A DNA stretch of 64,000 nucleotides from Lichenostomus cassidix (GCA_008360975.2 CM039210.1:6264293-6328292), one strand, 5' to 3'; counted from the first letter of the stretch, positions 23,176 to 34,670 are shown. Program-made: numbers and translations. The notes: generated by a model from the letters alone, not told the origin.

Positions 23176-24272
23176 TCAATGACTTTCTTCCACCAATACT
23201 GATGTTGCTGCTATGGCTTGTACACAGGTAGGCCAACCTCGAGTGACTGGGTCTAATAATTTGGATAAAAATGCCACAGGTTTTCTTATTCCACCCCAAT
23301 CTTGGGCCAAGACCCCATATGCAATGCCGCTTTCCACATTTACATATAGCTCAAAGGATTTATCTAGAGATGGTAAACTTAGGGCCGGTGCAGAGATTAA
23401 CTTGGATTTTAGTTCACTTAACTTGTTTTCATCCTGTTCAGTCCACATTGGTAGGTCTCTTTCCATTAATTTCTCATATAGAAATTTTACTGCCTGAGTG
23501 TACCCATCAATCCACAGTCTACAGTATCCAATTAGGCCCAACAACTTTCTAATTTCCCTTTTGGTTCTTGGAGGGGGAAGGGAAAGGATTCCCGTCACCC
23601 ACTCTGGACTTAATCTATGACTTCCATTTCCAAGTATATGCCCCAGATATTTCACCTCCTGTTCCACAAATTGTAATTTCTTTTTGGATACTCTTAACCC
23701 ATTTTTACCCAAGAAGTTCAGCAATTGTATGGTGGTCCCTCTAACTGACCCTTCATCCTCCCCTGATACCAATAGGTCATCCACATATTGAACCATTTGC
23801 ATCTCTGGGGAAACAGGGAAGGACTGTAATAATTCTTCCAATGCTTGCCCAGAGAGGTTTGGTGATTCAGTGAACCCCTGTGGCAATCTAGTCCACCTCA
23901 ATTGTTGTTTCCTCCCAGTCTCTGGATCTTCCCATTCAAATGCAAGGATATCTCTGCTTTCTTTTGCCAGGGGACAAGCCCAAAAAGCGTCTTTAAGGTC
24001 CACCACACTGAACCACCGATGTTGAGGGGGCACCTTGCTCAAGAGTGTATACTGGTTTGGCATTATTGGATACCGGGTTAAAGTTCATTTATTGACCTCT
24101 CTCAGGTCTTGGACCAGTCTGTATGTCCCATCTGGTTTCTTGACTGGTAACACTGGGGTGTTATGGGGGGACATACAGGGTTCTAGGATTCCATCCTTGA
24201 TAAGTTCCTGAATCACGGGTAGTAAGCCTCTCCTCCCCTCTATAGAAATAGGGTACTGACAGACTTGGATGG
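23176..24272 (-). pseudogene. pol: ERV A reverse transcriptase (one internal stop)
   Basis: Class I RT that copies genomic RNA to DNA. The fingers ('[14 protein letters not shown]', '[10 protein letters not shown]') end at a TAA/TGA region near 24085. The same frame resumes at 24063, covering the palm 'VVDLKDAFWACPL' (first Asp), 'LPQGFTESPN' and 'YVDDLLVSG' (catalytic Asp pair, about 23790-23765), then thumb and connection ('KFLYEKLMERDLP', 'PVAFLSKLLDPV'). The stop sits where an arginine codon would fit a CGA-to-TGA change. The upstream side is cut by the solo LTR at 24273. Confidence 0.88.
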
Positions 24273-24643
24273 TGTTGGAAAACACAGTTTTCCAGCAAAA
24301 CTTGTGTTAGTTGAGCAGGCCTGAACAAAGCCTCAGCATAGGCAGGCCTCAGTAAAAATCCTAGTAAAGTGTCATGAGAAGCTAAAACCTGGGAACACAG
24401 CTGTGTTTCTGGGCTGTGAGAAAAATGTTATGAGAAAAGATAGGGAGTCAGAAGTGTTATGAGAAAAGAATAAGGGAGTCATCAGGAAAAACCCTGATTA
24501 TGTGAGAACAGACTGCAGATACATGTGTAGCTATAATTAGAAACATCTGTAACAGTATATAAGTTTCTCATTTGGTGAAATAAAATGGAGCTTGCTTATA
24601 TCTCACATTGAGACTACAGCTTGCTTCCTCTCGCCAATTGTCA
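24273..24643 (+). mobile_element. Solo LTR of the alpharetrovirus-like family, TSD GGATGG
   Basis: 371 bp from TGTTGGAAAAC to CCAATTGTCA. GGATGG at 24267-24272 and 24644-24649 is an exact 6-bp duplication. Same family as the paired LTRs at 35987-36371 and 39188-39572. This copy keeps AATAAA near 24577 and a TATA box 'gtatataag' near 24558. It inserted opposite to ERV A between PR and RT. Confidence 0.92.
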
Positions 24644-25070
24644 GGATGGGGCAGTTCTCTCTTTCTGTATTAATTTTAATTGGTGGAATATCCAATTTTC
24701 CTCGATTTCCAATCCCTGCCCATACTTTTTCATCTATTTCTTGTTCATCCTCTTGTTTTAATTGTAATATCCTGGCTACCATCCTTCCTTCTTCAGGGAC
24801 TACACCTATCTTCGATTGAATTTGGAAATCCCTCCCCAATAGATTACAACCTGCCTCAGGCACCAACAAGACATCCCCCACTCCCACTTTAAAGTTCCCT
24901 TTTATGATGACCTGTTTTATGATTGGTACAGTAAAATATTCTCCCTTCACTCCCACAACCCTAATTGTGTCATTGCCAATTTCACACCCCTTTGGTAGGT
25001 GGCACACACAAGTTTGTTCTGCTCCTGTGTCCACCAAAATTTAAAATCTTCCTCCTCGGGAGCTATTGAT
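24644..25070 (-). pseudogene. pro: ERV A protease
   Basis: A minus-strand frame from 25037 begins 'MVDTGAEQTC', the aspartic protease active-site motif, and continues with 'GCNLLGRDF', the conserved Gly-Arg-Asp near the C-terminus of retropepsins. The enzyme would cleave Gag and Gag-Pol. Its upstream link to gag contains a stop ('tttaaaatct' next to the DTGA motif) and its downstream link to RT is cut by the solo LTR, whose sequence supplies the last residues of the open frame. Confidence 0.85.
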
Positions 25071-25099
25071 AGATTTACCAAGGGCTCTAGATGGTAGGT

Positions 25100-26660
25100 A
25101 GAGCCCCTGAAACTCCTAATCCTCTATACCTTCTGTTTGTACCTCCTTGAACACTTCCAAATCCTTTTACCTCTGTGGACAGTCCTTTCTGTAGTGTCCC
25201 TCCTTCCCACAGTAAAAACAGGTGCCCCTTACTGGTCTCTCTGGCCTGGTCTGCATAGAGGTCTTACTCTCTCTTCTTTCTTTTTCATCCTTTCTTAAAC
25301 CCTCAGAGGAGTTATTTTCTCTCATTGCGGCTACCATTATCTTAGCTTTAGCTTTTATTCAGCCCTCATCTCTCCTTACATACACTTTCTGGGCTTCCCT
25401 CAGTAACCCATTCAGCCCTCTTTTCTGCCACTCCTTCATCTTTTCCAGTTTCCTTCTAATGTCCGGCCAGGCTTGTGTCACAAAATGAATGTTTAGTAAG
25501 ACCTGTCCTGCCAGGCTATCGGGGTCCATCCCTGAATATTGTTGGATGTTCCTGTGGAGTCATTCTAGCCACTCTGTTGGTGTTTCATCCTTCCCTTGCT
25601 GTCCCTTGAATGCTTTAGCAGTGTTATTTCCTCGAGGTACCGCCTCCCTTATTCCTTTTATAAGCAAATTCCTGTAATCATTCATGTTCCTCCTACCCGC
25701 CTCATCATTTGGATTCCAATTTGGGGCCATTAAGGGCATTTTATGTTCTCCTGGTGGGCCTTGTTGGTTTTCTCTTTCCCAAATCCTCATTCCTGCTGCC
25801 CTAATCATTTGTCTTTCTTCTGGGGAAAATAAAATTTTCATAATAGAGTCCATCTCATCCCACATATAGATATTTCGGCCTAAAAATAGATCAAATTGTT
25901 CTGCCACTCCAACTGGGTCTTCTAATAACCCTTTTATTTCCTTTTTAAAGGCTCTCACCTCTGAAGATGTTAGTGGGGCATTAACAAAACCTATTCCCCC
26001 TTGAGCTCCCCCCATTGGTACCTCCCGCAATGGAAACAAGCCAGTCCTCTTTTCTCCTTCACCTTCCTGCCTGAGAGCTAGTTTTTCCCAAGTATTTGCA
26101 TAAGGTCCCTCATCCATGAAACTGGGTCCGGATGATCCAGATGGTTCGACCGAGGAACAAGCTGTTTTTGAGGTGGAGGGAATAATTAGATCAGGGTAAT
26201 TGGGTAACCCCACCAGAATCTGAGGGGCAGTAGGAGTAACTGGTCTAGTGGGAATAGGGGCCATTGGAAGTACTGGGCCTGCTGGGATAGGCGACCACAG
26301 TGGAGGTAACACATCTAAGGGGTCTCATACTTTCTCTCCCCTCTCCTTAGCCTGTTCTTCCTTATCAGCCTCTGATAACTTAAACGCCTTTGCACTAGTG
26401 GTCTTAATTGCATTACCAACCCAGCAGGCTGCATATTTACCCTTTTTGGGGTCAAAAGATTCTCTTTTATTTACAAAAGTATTCAAGGCTTGGCAAATCC
26501 AATTTTCTGAGGACCCATACCTGGGCCAATAGACATGGTCAGATCTTATTTCTTCCTTTGTCCATTCTATCATACAATATTGAAACATTTTTACTTTATT
26601 TAACTTCTTGGTAGTGATATATACAAATTCACAAGCTGACATCTTTAGAAATATAATATT
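25100..26660 (-). pseudogene. gag: ERV A gag (MA-CA-NC, broken)
   Basis: Matrix: frame 26666-26325 with 'EEIRSDHVYWPRYGSSENW' and 'CQALNTFVN'. The usual initiating Met-Gly is not seen. Capsid: frame 26312-25560 with a proline-rich linker, 'FPLREVP', 'GFVNAPLTSSEVRAFKKEI' and 'WERENQQGP'. Nucleocapsid: at about 25218-25177, one intact CCHC knuckle, CFYCGKEGHYRKDC. The MA and CA frames are separated by a stop, and CA and NC by a frameshift. The domain order and single zinc knuckle fit a gammaretrovirus-like Gag. Confidence 0.85.
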
Positions 26661-26944
26661 GAACATTTGTTAGGAGATCAAAGGCAAATGGCGCCGGGCA
26701 CGTGGCAAATTTTTCTTTGCCAGCGGCGCAGTTCTATTCGTCTTAATGTGTACTTAAGTACTTTCTTTAACTGTTACATATTCATTAAGTCCCGAAAAAA
26801 GCTATTTACACTTCAACCACCCCTCCTTCTTCTATCTTTGCCCCCTTTTGCCAGCACGGGGCCGTCTTGGGTCCTCTGGTTTGTCACAGAGCTGAAGGCA
26901 GAAATCCCCTCTCAGTGTTTCTTCAGCTCCAGTTCAATTTTTGG

Positions 26945-27262
26945 CTGACAGCTTCTCAGGGAGGTGTAAATGGAGATAACAGACTCCGTGGGATGCGTGA
27001 GGTTTATTTCTTTTTATTTCTTTAGGGCATCTTGATCTCTAGCCTTGTGGCTTATCAGCTTAAAAGACATTTATTACCATGTATTTCTTACTACGTTTTC
27101 TAACGTATTCCAACTATTTAGAAGTTATAATTCACTCTAACTTTGTTTCTACTTAACTATATTTTATCTTAGTAGTACTTTACACAGTACATTATCACTT
27201 GTAAATGTTAAATTCATATATACAAAAGCCAACATTCACTATTCACTCATTTATCACAATCC
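26945..27262 (-). mobile_element. LTR lying between ERV B env and ERV A gag
   Basis: On the minus strand, ERV B env is followed by a purine tract (A-run then GGCGGA, about 27290-27263). Then comes TGTGATAAATG, an AT-rich region and 'gaaataaacctc' (about 27010). Next is a ~280-nt leader and the ERV A gag. The start at the purine tract is well placed; the 3' end near 26945 is approximate. It serves as 3' LTR of B and, by position, 5' LTR of A. Confidence 0.6.
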
Positions 27263-27311
27263 GCCTTTTTTTTTTTTTTTTTTTTATGTTGGCTTGAACC
27301 ATAATTTTTAT

Positions 27312-28180
27312 TCAAACTTCATTGTTACACTCGAAATTTTTACAGATTAACTGGGCTTCTTCAAGAGGGCCTCCAATGCTGTTTTGTTTCTTCAGGATCA
27401 TTATTCTTTGTGCGGCCCCAGAAGTAGCTTGTTTCGGGTCTGTGGGCATGGTGATTAGCTGCATACCTTGGCCGACACTTGTGATTAGCCGGATAAAACA
27501 GGGAATTAAACATGGAAGGAATACTAACCCAGCGATTGCATACAAAAGGAGAAAACTTAGCTTCTTCCACCAAGTCATTCCTATGAATTTATCCCACCAA
27601 TTAACTTCTAGTACTGTTTCCCATTTTTGAACTGGCACATGAGCGATCTTCCATATGTCTGTGGCAATATCAAGTATAGCTAGACCATTATCAGTTATTT
27701 GCAGGCAACAATCGGAGGAAGTAAATTTCCCACATACTCCTCCTTCTTCTGCTAACAGGTAGTCAAGGGCTAAACAGTTTTGGTAAGTCATGGCACTAGT
27801 TTGGGATAGCTGTTCGGTAACTAATTCTAAAGCCGAGGCTGTTTTGTTGCTAATAATTTCGACCACTGCTTGGAGTCTTATTATCCTATTTAGCATATAA
27901 ATGGGGGTTCTGTATCCCCAGGATCCATCTTGAGCCCAGGTGGCTGGGCCATAATATTCTATTATTCTTTCAGGTGGCCACTCATCCTTTTTCCACCTTT
28001 GAGTGTCTCCTACTATGTCACTAAATTTTCGGATACTTTCTACTGAACTTCATTTTTGTCTTTGTACGTCCTCACAAACTGGAATTCCTAGATTTTTCCC
28101 TACTGCTTTTGTCAATAAAAAAAATCCCGGCTGAGTGGTTCCAATTGTACAGACTCCTCTTCAATCCCATTGTGGAGCCA
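27312..28180 (-). pseudogene. env: ERV B env: late SU and TM subunit
   Basis: The frame 27896-27312 (194 codons) is a class I transmembrane subunit. It has a heptad-rich helix ('[18 protein letters not shown]'), then '[19 protein letters not shown]' at the place of the immunosuppressive-type segment, and a C-x7-CC motif ([10 protein letters not shown]). A membrane anchor ('[20 protein letters not shown]') and a ~50-residue tail follow. The late SU part lies upstream to about 28180, with a stop. The integrase end abuts this closely, so most of SU was deleted. The homologous segment in ERV D (52330-53250) has more SU but many stops. Confidence 0.82.
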
Positions 28181-29023
28181 GAGTCTGTTCTTTCCACGTT
28201 TTAACCATTACCCATTCTCCCGGGTGAATATTATGGATTTAAAGTCTAAGGGTGTGGTTTGAGGAATCATTCCTCTTGCTCGCAACAACACTAGTTCGAG
28301 CAATTGTGGTGATATATTTCTTAATGCTTGCCTCCCCTTCCTTGTAAGTAGTGGTTTAATGCTGGGAGGTTAGGGCAACCCAAACATCATTTCATAGGGT
28401 GACACTCCTAAATCTGATCTGGGTTGTGTCCTGACCCTTAATAGGGCCAAAGGTAAACACCTTATCCATGACATCTGTGTTTCAATCATTAGTTTGGTTA
28501 AGGTGTTTTTTAGAGTTTGGTTCATTCGTTCTACTCGACCTGAACTTTGGGGGTGCCACGGGGTATGCAAGTCCCATTCCACCCCCAGAGCTTGTGTTGT
28601 TTGCTGTAAAACTTTTGATGTAAAATGTGTTCCTCTATCTGAGTCTATTTTATTAACCATTCCATACCTGCGAATAATTTGTTCTAGGAGAGTTTTGCAA
28701 ACTACGTTTGCTGTAGCTCTAACAGCTGAAACAGCTTCTACCCAATGAGTTAAATGGTCTATTATTACTAATAAAAATTTCCATCTCTGCACTTGGGGGA
28801 GTTCAGTAAAGTCCACTTGGATGCTTTGAAATGGTTGCAGGGCTAACTCACACCTTCCTGGTATGGTTTTTCTCATATTATTTTTATTTACTCTCTGACA
28901 TGTTATACAGTTTTTAGTAACTTGTTTAGCTAATCCGAAAATCCCACTGCACCCATAATTCCTAAAAAAATGATCACACAAGGCTTGAGTCCCCCAATGA
29001 GTTTTTTGGTTCATATTTTCCAA
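28180..29023 (-). pseudogene. pol: ERV B integrase
   Basis: A 217-codon frame (29023-28370) runs from the HHCC finger ('HWGTQALCDHFF', 'CITCQRVN') through the core with 'VDFTELP' (Asp), 'KIDSDRGTHF' (Asp) and 'HPQSSGRVERMN' (Glu). All three DDE residues are present. The frame stops at 'MMFGLP'. The C-terminal domain ('GEWVMVK', about 28240-28190) lies in another frame. It is less damaged in the core than ERV A but still broken. Confidence 0.87.
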
Positions 29024-29108
29024 TATTTTTCTGGCAAGGGGCTCATTAAGTAACTGCCTCCTGTCAAGAAGTTTCCATTTCCCTGATTGGTTTCACTCAC
29101 CCCCTATC

Positions 29109-29978
29109 TTATGAAATTCCTTCTACTTCACTAAATTTTGGGATTTCTAATTCTTCTTTGCCTGGAGTAAGGATTAACATGACCTTTTCGCTTCCATTTT
29201 CTGCTGCATCTCTGGCTTCCTGATCTGCTAAATTATTCCCTCTTATTTCTAAGGTTTTTCCCTTTTGGTGTCTTTTAATATGTACTACAGCTATTTCCTT
29301 AGGCAACCTTAATGCTTCTAAGATTTCTAAAATAAGTCCTTCATGAATTAGTCCCTTTCCCCTTGAGTTTAATAACCCTCTTTCTTCCCAGATTTTCCCA
29401 AAAGTGTGTACTGCTCCATATGCATATTTTGAATCTGTAAAGATCATTCCTACTTTTCCTTCTAATAACCTCAAGGCTCTATAAAGGGCATACATCTTGC
29501 AAGATTGGGCTGACCAGTGACTAGGCAATTTTCCCTTTAAGTCCCATAGTTTTCCCATCTACTACTGCATATCCAGACATTCACTGCCCTTGCTGGCACC
29601 TGAAGACCCATCAATAAATAACTTTTCCCCATCCGGTAGTTCACATTCCATTAAGTCTTCTCGTATTTTTGTTTGATAATCTATTTGTTCTAAACAATCA
29701 TGAGTAACATTCCCCTCTGGTTCCCCATACAAAAACTGGGCAGGGTTCACATGGCTACTTGTGAAAATCATCAGATTTGTAGTTTCCAGAAGCATTGTTT
29801 CATATTTTAGCATCCTTGAATCTGTGAGCCATTTCTCAGCTTTTTGGTTTAATACTGATCGTACGGCATGTGGGGTATATACTGCTAGGTTTCCACTAAA
29901 CATGAGCTTCCAAGCTTCTTCTACTGACAGTGCTATGGCCGATATGGCTTGTACAAAAACTGGCCACCCTCTGGCCAC
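29109..29978 (-). pseudogene. pol: ERV B RT connection and RNase H
   Basis: Two frames, 29978-29562 and 29558-29109, joined by a frameshift just after 'LFIDGSSGASKGS'. The RNase H Glu region ('KMYALYRALRLL'), 'IFTDSKYAYGAVH' and 'NNLADQEARDAA' are visible in the second frame. A stop separates the first frame from RT. Confidence 0.85.
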
Positions 29979-29990
29979 AGGATCTAAAAG

Positions 29991-31045
29991 TTAAGACAGA
30001 AAAGCTGCAGGCTTTTCGGACCCACCCCATTCCTGTGTGAGTACTCCATAGGCTACCCCTTCATTTGAATCAACAAATAACTGAAAGGGCCTGGCTACAT
30101 CTGGTAAACTTAAGACTGGAGCTTCTATAAGCTTCCCCTTTACTATTTCTAGCCTCTGGTCATCTTCTTGTGTCCAACAGATATTATCCTCTCCTATTAG
30201 CTTTTCATACAAAAATTTGACTACTTTGCTATATTCTTCAATCCACTGCTTACAATACCCCAGTAGTCCTAATAGCTTTCTAACTTCTTTTTTTGTTTGT
30301 GGTGGAGGAAGAGATAATATACCCTGCACTCTTTCTGGATCTAACTTTTTGCTCCCCCGGCTTAACCAACGTCCTAAATATTTCACTTCCTGCTCCACAA
30401 ACTGTAGCTTTTTCTTTGAAACTCATAACCCCTTTTCCTAAGAAAATTTAACAGATCAATAGTGGTGCTCTGAACTGTTTCTTCGTCTGATCCTGATATT
30501 AATAAATCATCTACATATTTTAAAATCAGTGTTTCTTCACTTCGTTCAAAAGACATAAGGATACCTTCTAAAGCCTGGCCAAACAAATTTGGGGACTCTG
30601 TAAAACCCTGGGGCAATCTAGTCCACCGTAATTGCTGCTTTCTTCTTGTCTCAGGATCTTCCCATTCAAATGCAAAGAAGTCCTTGCTGTTTTCTGCTAA
30701 TGGGCAAGCCCAAAATGCATCTTTTAAATCTATTACACTGTACCATGTGTGACAGGGAGGGATATGGTTTAAAAGGGTATAAGGGTTAGAAACGACAGGG
30801 AATCGTGTATGTGTCCTTTTATTAACTTTTAGATCCTGAACCAATCTATATGTTCCATCAGCCTTTTTTACCAGTAATATCAGGGTATTGTGAGGTGACA
30901 TGCAGGGTTCTAAAGTTCCTTCTTGCAGCAATTTGTCAATTACTGGTTTTAACCCCATCCTTCCTTCCTTAGAAATTGCACATTGCCTGACCCTTATGGG
31001 GTGAGATGGTTGTACTATGTTTATTTCGATTGCCTTCATGTTCAT
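29991..31045 (-). pseudogene. pol: ERV B reverse transcriptase (frameshifted)
   Basis: The frame 31045-30383 covers fingers and palm, with 'SVIDLKDAFWACPL', 'LPQGFTESPNLFG' and 'KYVDDLLISG' (catalytic Asp pair). A shift near 30430 replaces the correct frame just before the thumb. The frame 30398-29991 then carries 'VEQEVKYLG', 'KFLYEKL' and 'KPAAFLS', and ends at a TAA. The palm is about two-thirds identical by eye to ERV A, so A and B are separate subfamilies rather than a recent duplication. Confidence 0.87.
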
Positions 31046-31234
31046 CTTTCCCCTATTATTTTCAGATGCCTACACTTCTGGTTCAATTTTATTCTCGTCT
31101 TCATTAGTTAAAGTTAAATTTTTTGCTTTCATTTGTCCTTCTTCTGGGAGTACACCTATAACTAATAATAATTGCAAATCTCGCCCCAATATATTCCGTC
31201 TGGCACCTGGGACTAATAAGTCTCCAGTAGAAAA

Positions 31235-31450
31235 TTAGTTAGGGCCTTCTACGTGTACATTTTCAATTAAAGGTACTTTAAACCCTTCCCCCTTTGTCCC
31301 TATTACACTAATAACCTTTTTACTTGTACAGCATCCCTCAGGAACCTTTAATATACAGGTTCTATCAGCTCCGGTATCTACTAAAAATTCTATTTCTTCT
31401 TCCTGGGGTCCTATTTTTAATTTTATCAAGGGCTCAGTTTGATGTTCCAT
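31235..31450 (-). pseudogene. pro: ERV B protease
   Basis: A 71-codon frame with 'EFLVDTGADRTC', the aspartic protease active site. It ends at a TAA at 31235. The same reading frame continues beyond it with 'NILGRDLQLL', so one stop codon splits the enzyme. Confidence 0.82.
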
Positions 31451-31476
31451 CCCCAGTATAAATATCCCTGATGTCC

Positions 31477-32355
31477 CTATGTGATTTCCCCTTCAAACGC
31501 TTTTATATCTTTGGAGCATTTTGGCCAATTTCTTCTTAAGTGCCCAGGGGCACCACAGTAATGGCAATTAAACGTTTCTATGCGCCTTGCTGGTTTTTCT
31601 GTTGTTGTTTCCCCAGGGATCTCTAATTGCTTTGCTGAGCACCTTCCCGACCCCTTTTCTTTCTGGGTCCCCCCCTTTTTATTAGGGGATTCTGCTTCTT
31701 TCATAGTGGCAACCATGAGTTTTGCTTTGGCCTTTGCTTTTTCTTTCTCCCTCCGGACATATACCCTTTGTGCTTCTTTCAATAACTCCTGTAAACCCCT
31801 GTCCTGCCAATCCACTAATTTTTCTAACTTCTTTTGAATGTCTGGCCAGGAATGTGTAACAAAATTTACTTTTAGCACCGCTTGTCCCACTGGGCTGGAG
31901 GGATCGACAGCAGAAAATTGTTGTATTGCCTTTCTGAGTCTTTCTAACCAATCAGTGGGGATTTCATCCTTCCCTTGTCGGCTATCAAATGCCTGAGCTG
32001 CATTCAGTCTCCTTGGGGCTGCTTCTTTTATTCCTCTTAGAATTAGATTTTGAAAACCAACCATGTTTTGTCTACCTTGAGGCTGATTCTGGTCCCATTG
32101 GGAACTCTGAAGAGGCATTTTTTGATCAGTGGGAATCTCTTGTTGATTTTCCCTTTCCCATATCCTCATTCCTGCGACCCTAATCATTTGTCATTCTTCT
32201 CAGGTGAATAATAAACTCATAATTGATTGAATTTCTTCCCATGTGTATGTGTTTGGCCCCAGAAATTGGTCAAACTGCTCTGCTAGACCCAAGGGATCCT
32301 CTAACAATGCTTTCATCTCTTTTTTAAAACTTCTTACATCTGCAGAGTTTAAGGG
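31477..32355 (-). pseudogene. gag: ERV B gag, CA C-terminus and NC
   Basis: The frame 32187-31477 (236 codons) contains 'GMRIWERENQQE', the CA C-terminal region ('FVTHSWPDIQKKLEKL'), a long Lys/Glu/Ala-rich charged helix and a single zinc knuckle CHYCGAPGHLRRNW. The last Cys of the CCHC motif is replaced by Trp, which should abolish zinc binding. More CA lies upstream to 32355 with two stops. There the gag is cut off by a family 1 LTR. Confidence 0.82.
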
Positions 32356-33212
32356 TGTCTTGGTTTGAAAGACAGGTATCTGCTAAGAGAGTCTGAAACC
32401 TCCCTTAGGACAGAGAATGTGATTTCCCCTCCCTCCGAATTATTTTAATTTTGAAATCAAGGGCTTTCAGGCAAAGGTATGGGAAAAGGAATAACAGTTC
32501 TTTACTAGTATCTATAAACAAGCAATAACAATAATAGCAACCACAAATAGACCCAGAAACCAATAGCCGATGACTTTTGAGCTGCCGAGCACTTTCCCGT
32601 GTGGTGTAATCACGGTCACAAATAGCAGGGATGCTGTTGAGCTCCCGGCCGGGCAGGGCAGGTGTGATGACTGCTGAGCGGCTGCAGGTGGCGCTGTGGC
32701 ACAGGGTCAGGTCAGCTTCACACAGCTGGTAATGCCGGAAAAGACTGAGAAGCAGGCAGGGCAGCTCGGAGCAGCGAGAGGAGTGGCAGGGGGCAGGGGG
32801 CTGGCTCTCCCCGGCTAGCCAGCTAGGCAGCAAGGACTCTGCAGTCACAGCAGACGCTGTGGTCTTGTGCGGCGAAAGCGGGGCGGGCGGCAAGGACAGC
32901 CGGACTCCCCGGCAGCTGCTGCGAGAAAATGCAGCCAGGAAAATGTGCACGTCCCAGTGGGAAGGAGGTTAAATCAAAGCTCACCCAGCCAGGAGGAGAA
33001 AACAGAGCACAGTTGAATCTCCTGCGGTCGCAACCAGAAGCAAAGAGCAGCCTCTCCTCCCAGTGTCCGACGACCAGAGTGCCAGTTCCAACAGCCGGCT
33101 CCTTTCTTCCCCTGCCCCGCCCAGCAAGCCCTTTTGTCTCTTACAAAAGAGTTGATGGCTCTAATCACCCAGCTATTTGTTGCTTAGTAACAGGGATGGA
33201 GAAAAAATTCCA
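32356..33212 (-). mobile_element. Solo LTR, family 1
   Basis: About 857 bp. On the plus strand it begins TGTCTTGG and ends TTCCA, so on its own strand it runs TGGAATTTTT to AACCAAGACA. It has a reversed AATAAA near 32500 and a very GC-rich middle (32590-32950). Flanks do not match each other, so a deletion or rearrangement occurred at one side. A fragment of the same family is at 7060-7480. Confidence 0.6.
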
Positions 33213-33221
33213 ATGCCCCCC

Positions 33222-33874
33222 TGAAGCACGGAATTGACTCCACAACTCAGATAGTTATGAAGTAGGTACATGTTTATTCCAGCTGGGGTGCATGGGGGGT
33301 AGCCCCTCCAAAGGCATGCACACCCTCAGCAGCACTTCACTTGGTTTATATTAGGTTGCAGATTACATATGCATAAAGTTAGACAAAGCCCCTATACATA
33401 TTCATTATCTATCCCCGCTTCATATTATAATGAGTTCAAAGTTCATTTAAATATGCTCGCACAAGCGCAGTGTCCCAGATTAATTGTGGGCAAGAGTACC
33501 AAATGATTGATTACTACATGATCCATACTCTTCATCACGATGAACTGTTCACCCTGTTCCCTTGCGCATGCTCCCTTGGTTCTTGGTCCACGTCCAAGCC
33601 TGAGAGCCAACTTGTACCGGTCCTGGGGTCCAAGGGCGGGATGCTCGGTTACACTTGGTGGTTTCTCTTAATTATTTGGCTCTCTTCTCTCTATCCTCCC
33701 CGATACCAGGTAGGCACAAATTCATTACGTGAATAATAAATGGATTGCAGCAGGCATATCTTAGTAAATCATTATCCAATCTCTGGCTCTCTAAATCAGT
33801 TCAAAAATATTATTATTACTATTATCCAGCTTCTAGTTCTTTTACATTAGTAATTTCTATTTTACCCTAAATCA
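33222..33874 (-). mobile_element. Solo LTR, family 2, TSD CCCC
   Basis: 653 bp, same family and orientation as 3248-3892. CCCC flanks both ends (33218-33221 and 33875-33878). The 4-bp duplication fits the class I rule, although a homopolymer is weak evidence on its own. Confidence 0.83.
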
Positions 33875-34508
33875 CCCCAACCTCCGACAGGGTACATTCA
33901 CAAATCCAATTCCTCCCTGTGCTGCCCCCCCCAGAGGAACCTCCCTTAAAGGGAATAACTTTCCCTCTTCCCTTTCTTCTATTATCCTTGAGCATGAAAC
34001 TGGACGGCGTGGTGGGGGGGTTTTCTTCCCTGAGCAGGGCTTCCTCTCCCTGTGGCAGGGGTCCCCCTTGTGGGGGAGCTTCTACAATGACGGGATTATA
34101 AAGCAGAAGGAGATGTTCTAAAGGGTCCCATTTGCATCCCCCTGACTTTGTTTTATCTTCTTCTATTTTCAGAATTGTTGTGGGTCTCACTTCTGATCCC
34201 TTCCAACAAGCGTCATATTCACATTCCTCTAGATTATAAGGCTTCTTTCCATTAACATATACATTTAAGGCTTGGCACATTCAACCCTCACAGAAACCAT
34301 ATTTCAGCCAATGTAGATTATCAGATCTAATTTTTCTTTCTGCCCATACCATCATACAAATATTTATCATTTTAACTTTATCTTTTCCCCTAGTAACATT
34401 AGATTCATCCCAATGCTTTATCATAACCCCCAGTGGGCTACCAGGTGGTATATTAGCCAATGCTTTTCTGTGGTTCTTGGGATTTGTTTTACTTGCTTTC
34501 TGTCCCAT
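33875..34508 (-). pseudogene. gag: ERV C gag, matrix to early capsid
   Basis: Starts at Met-Gly-Gln (ATG at 34508), giving an N-terminal myristoylation site. Matrix follows: 'PPGSPLGVMIKHWDE', 'VTRGKDKVKMI', 'RKIRSDNLHWLKYGF'. A TGA at 34283-34281 interrupts it, at a position where ERV A has Trp. The same frame then continues with 'MCQALNVYVNGKKPYN', a proline-rich linker and the start of CA, where it shifts frame. It ends at the family 2 LTR. Its last codons overlap in homology with the first codons of the ERV B gag across the LTRs, so C and B are probably different proviruses. Confidence 0.8.
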
Positions 34509-34670
34509 GTTGGTGCAACTTTCTGCCTGGTAATTTTCTTCTTGCATACCTTTATTAATTTCTTATCTACCTTTCCAAACAGTTCTGAAAATCCCAAGCC
34601 AAATTAAGTCACTCCTTTTTCCATCAGAATGCTGCTGCCTTGAGACGATCCTTTTCACTAACATATTGAT

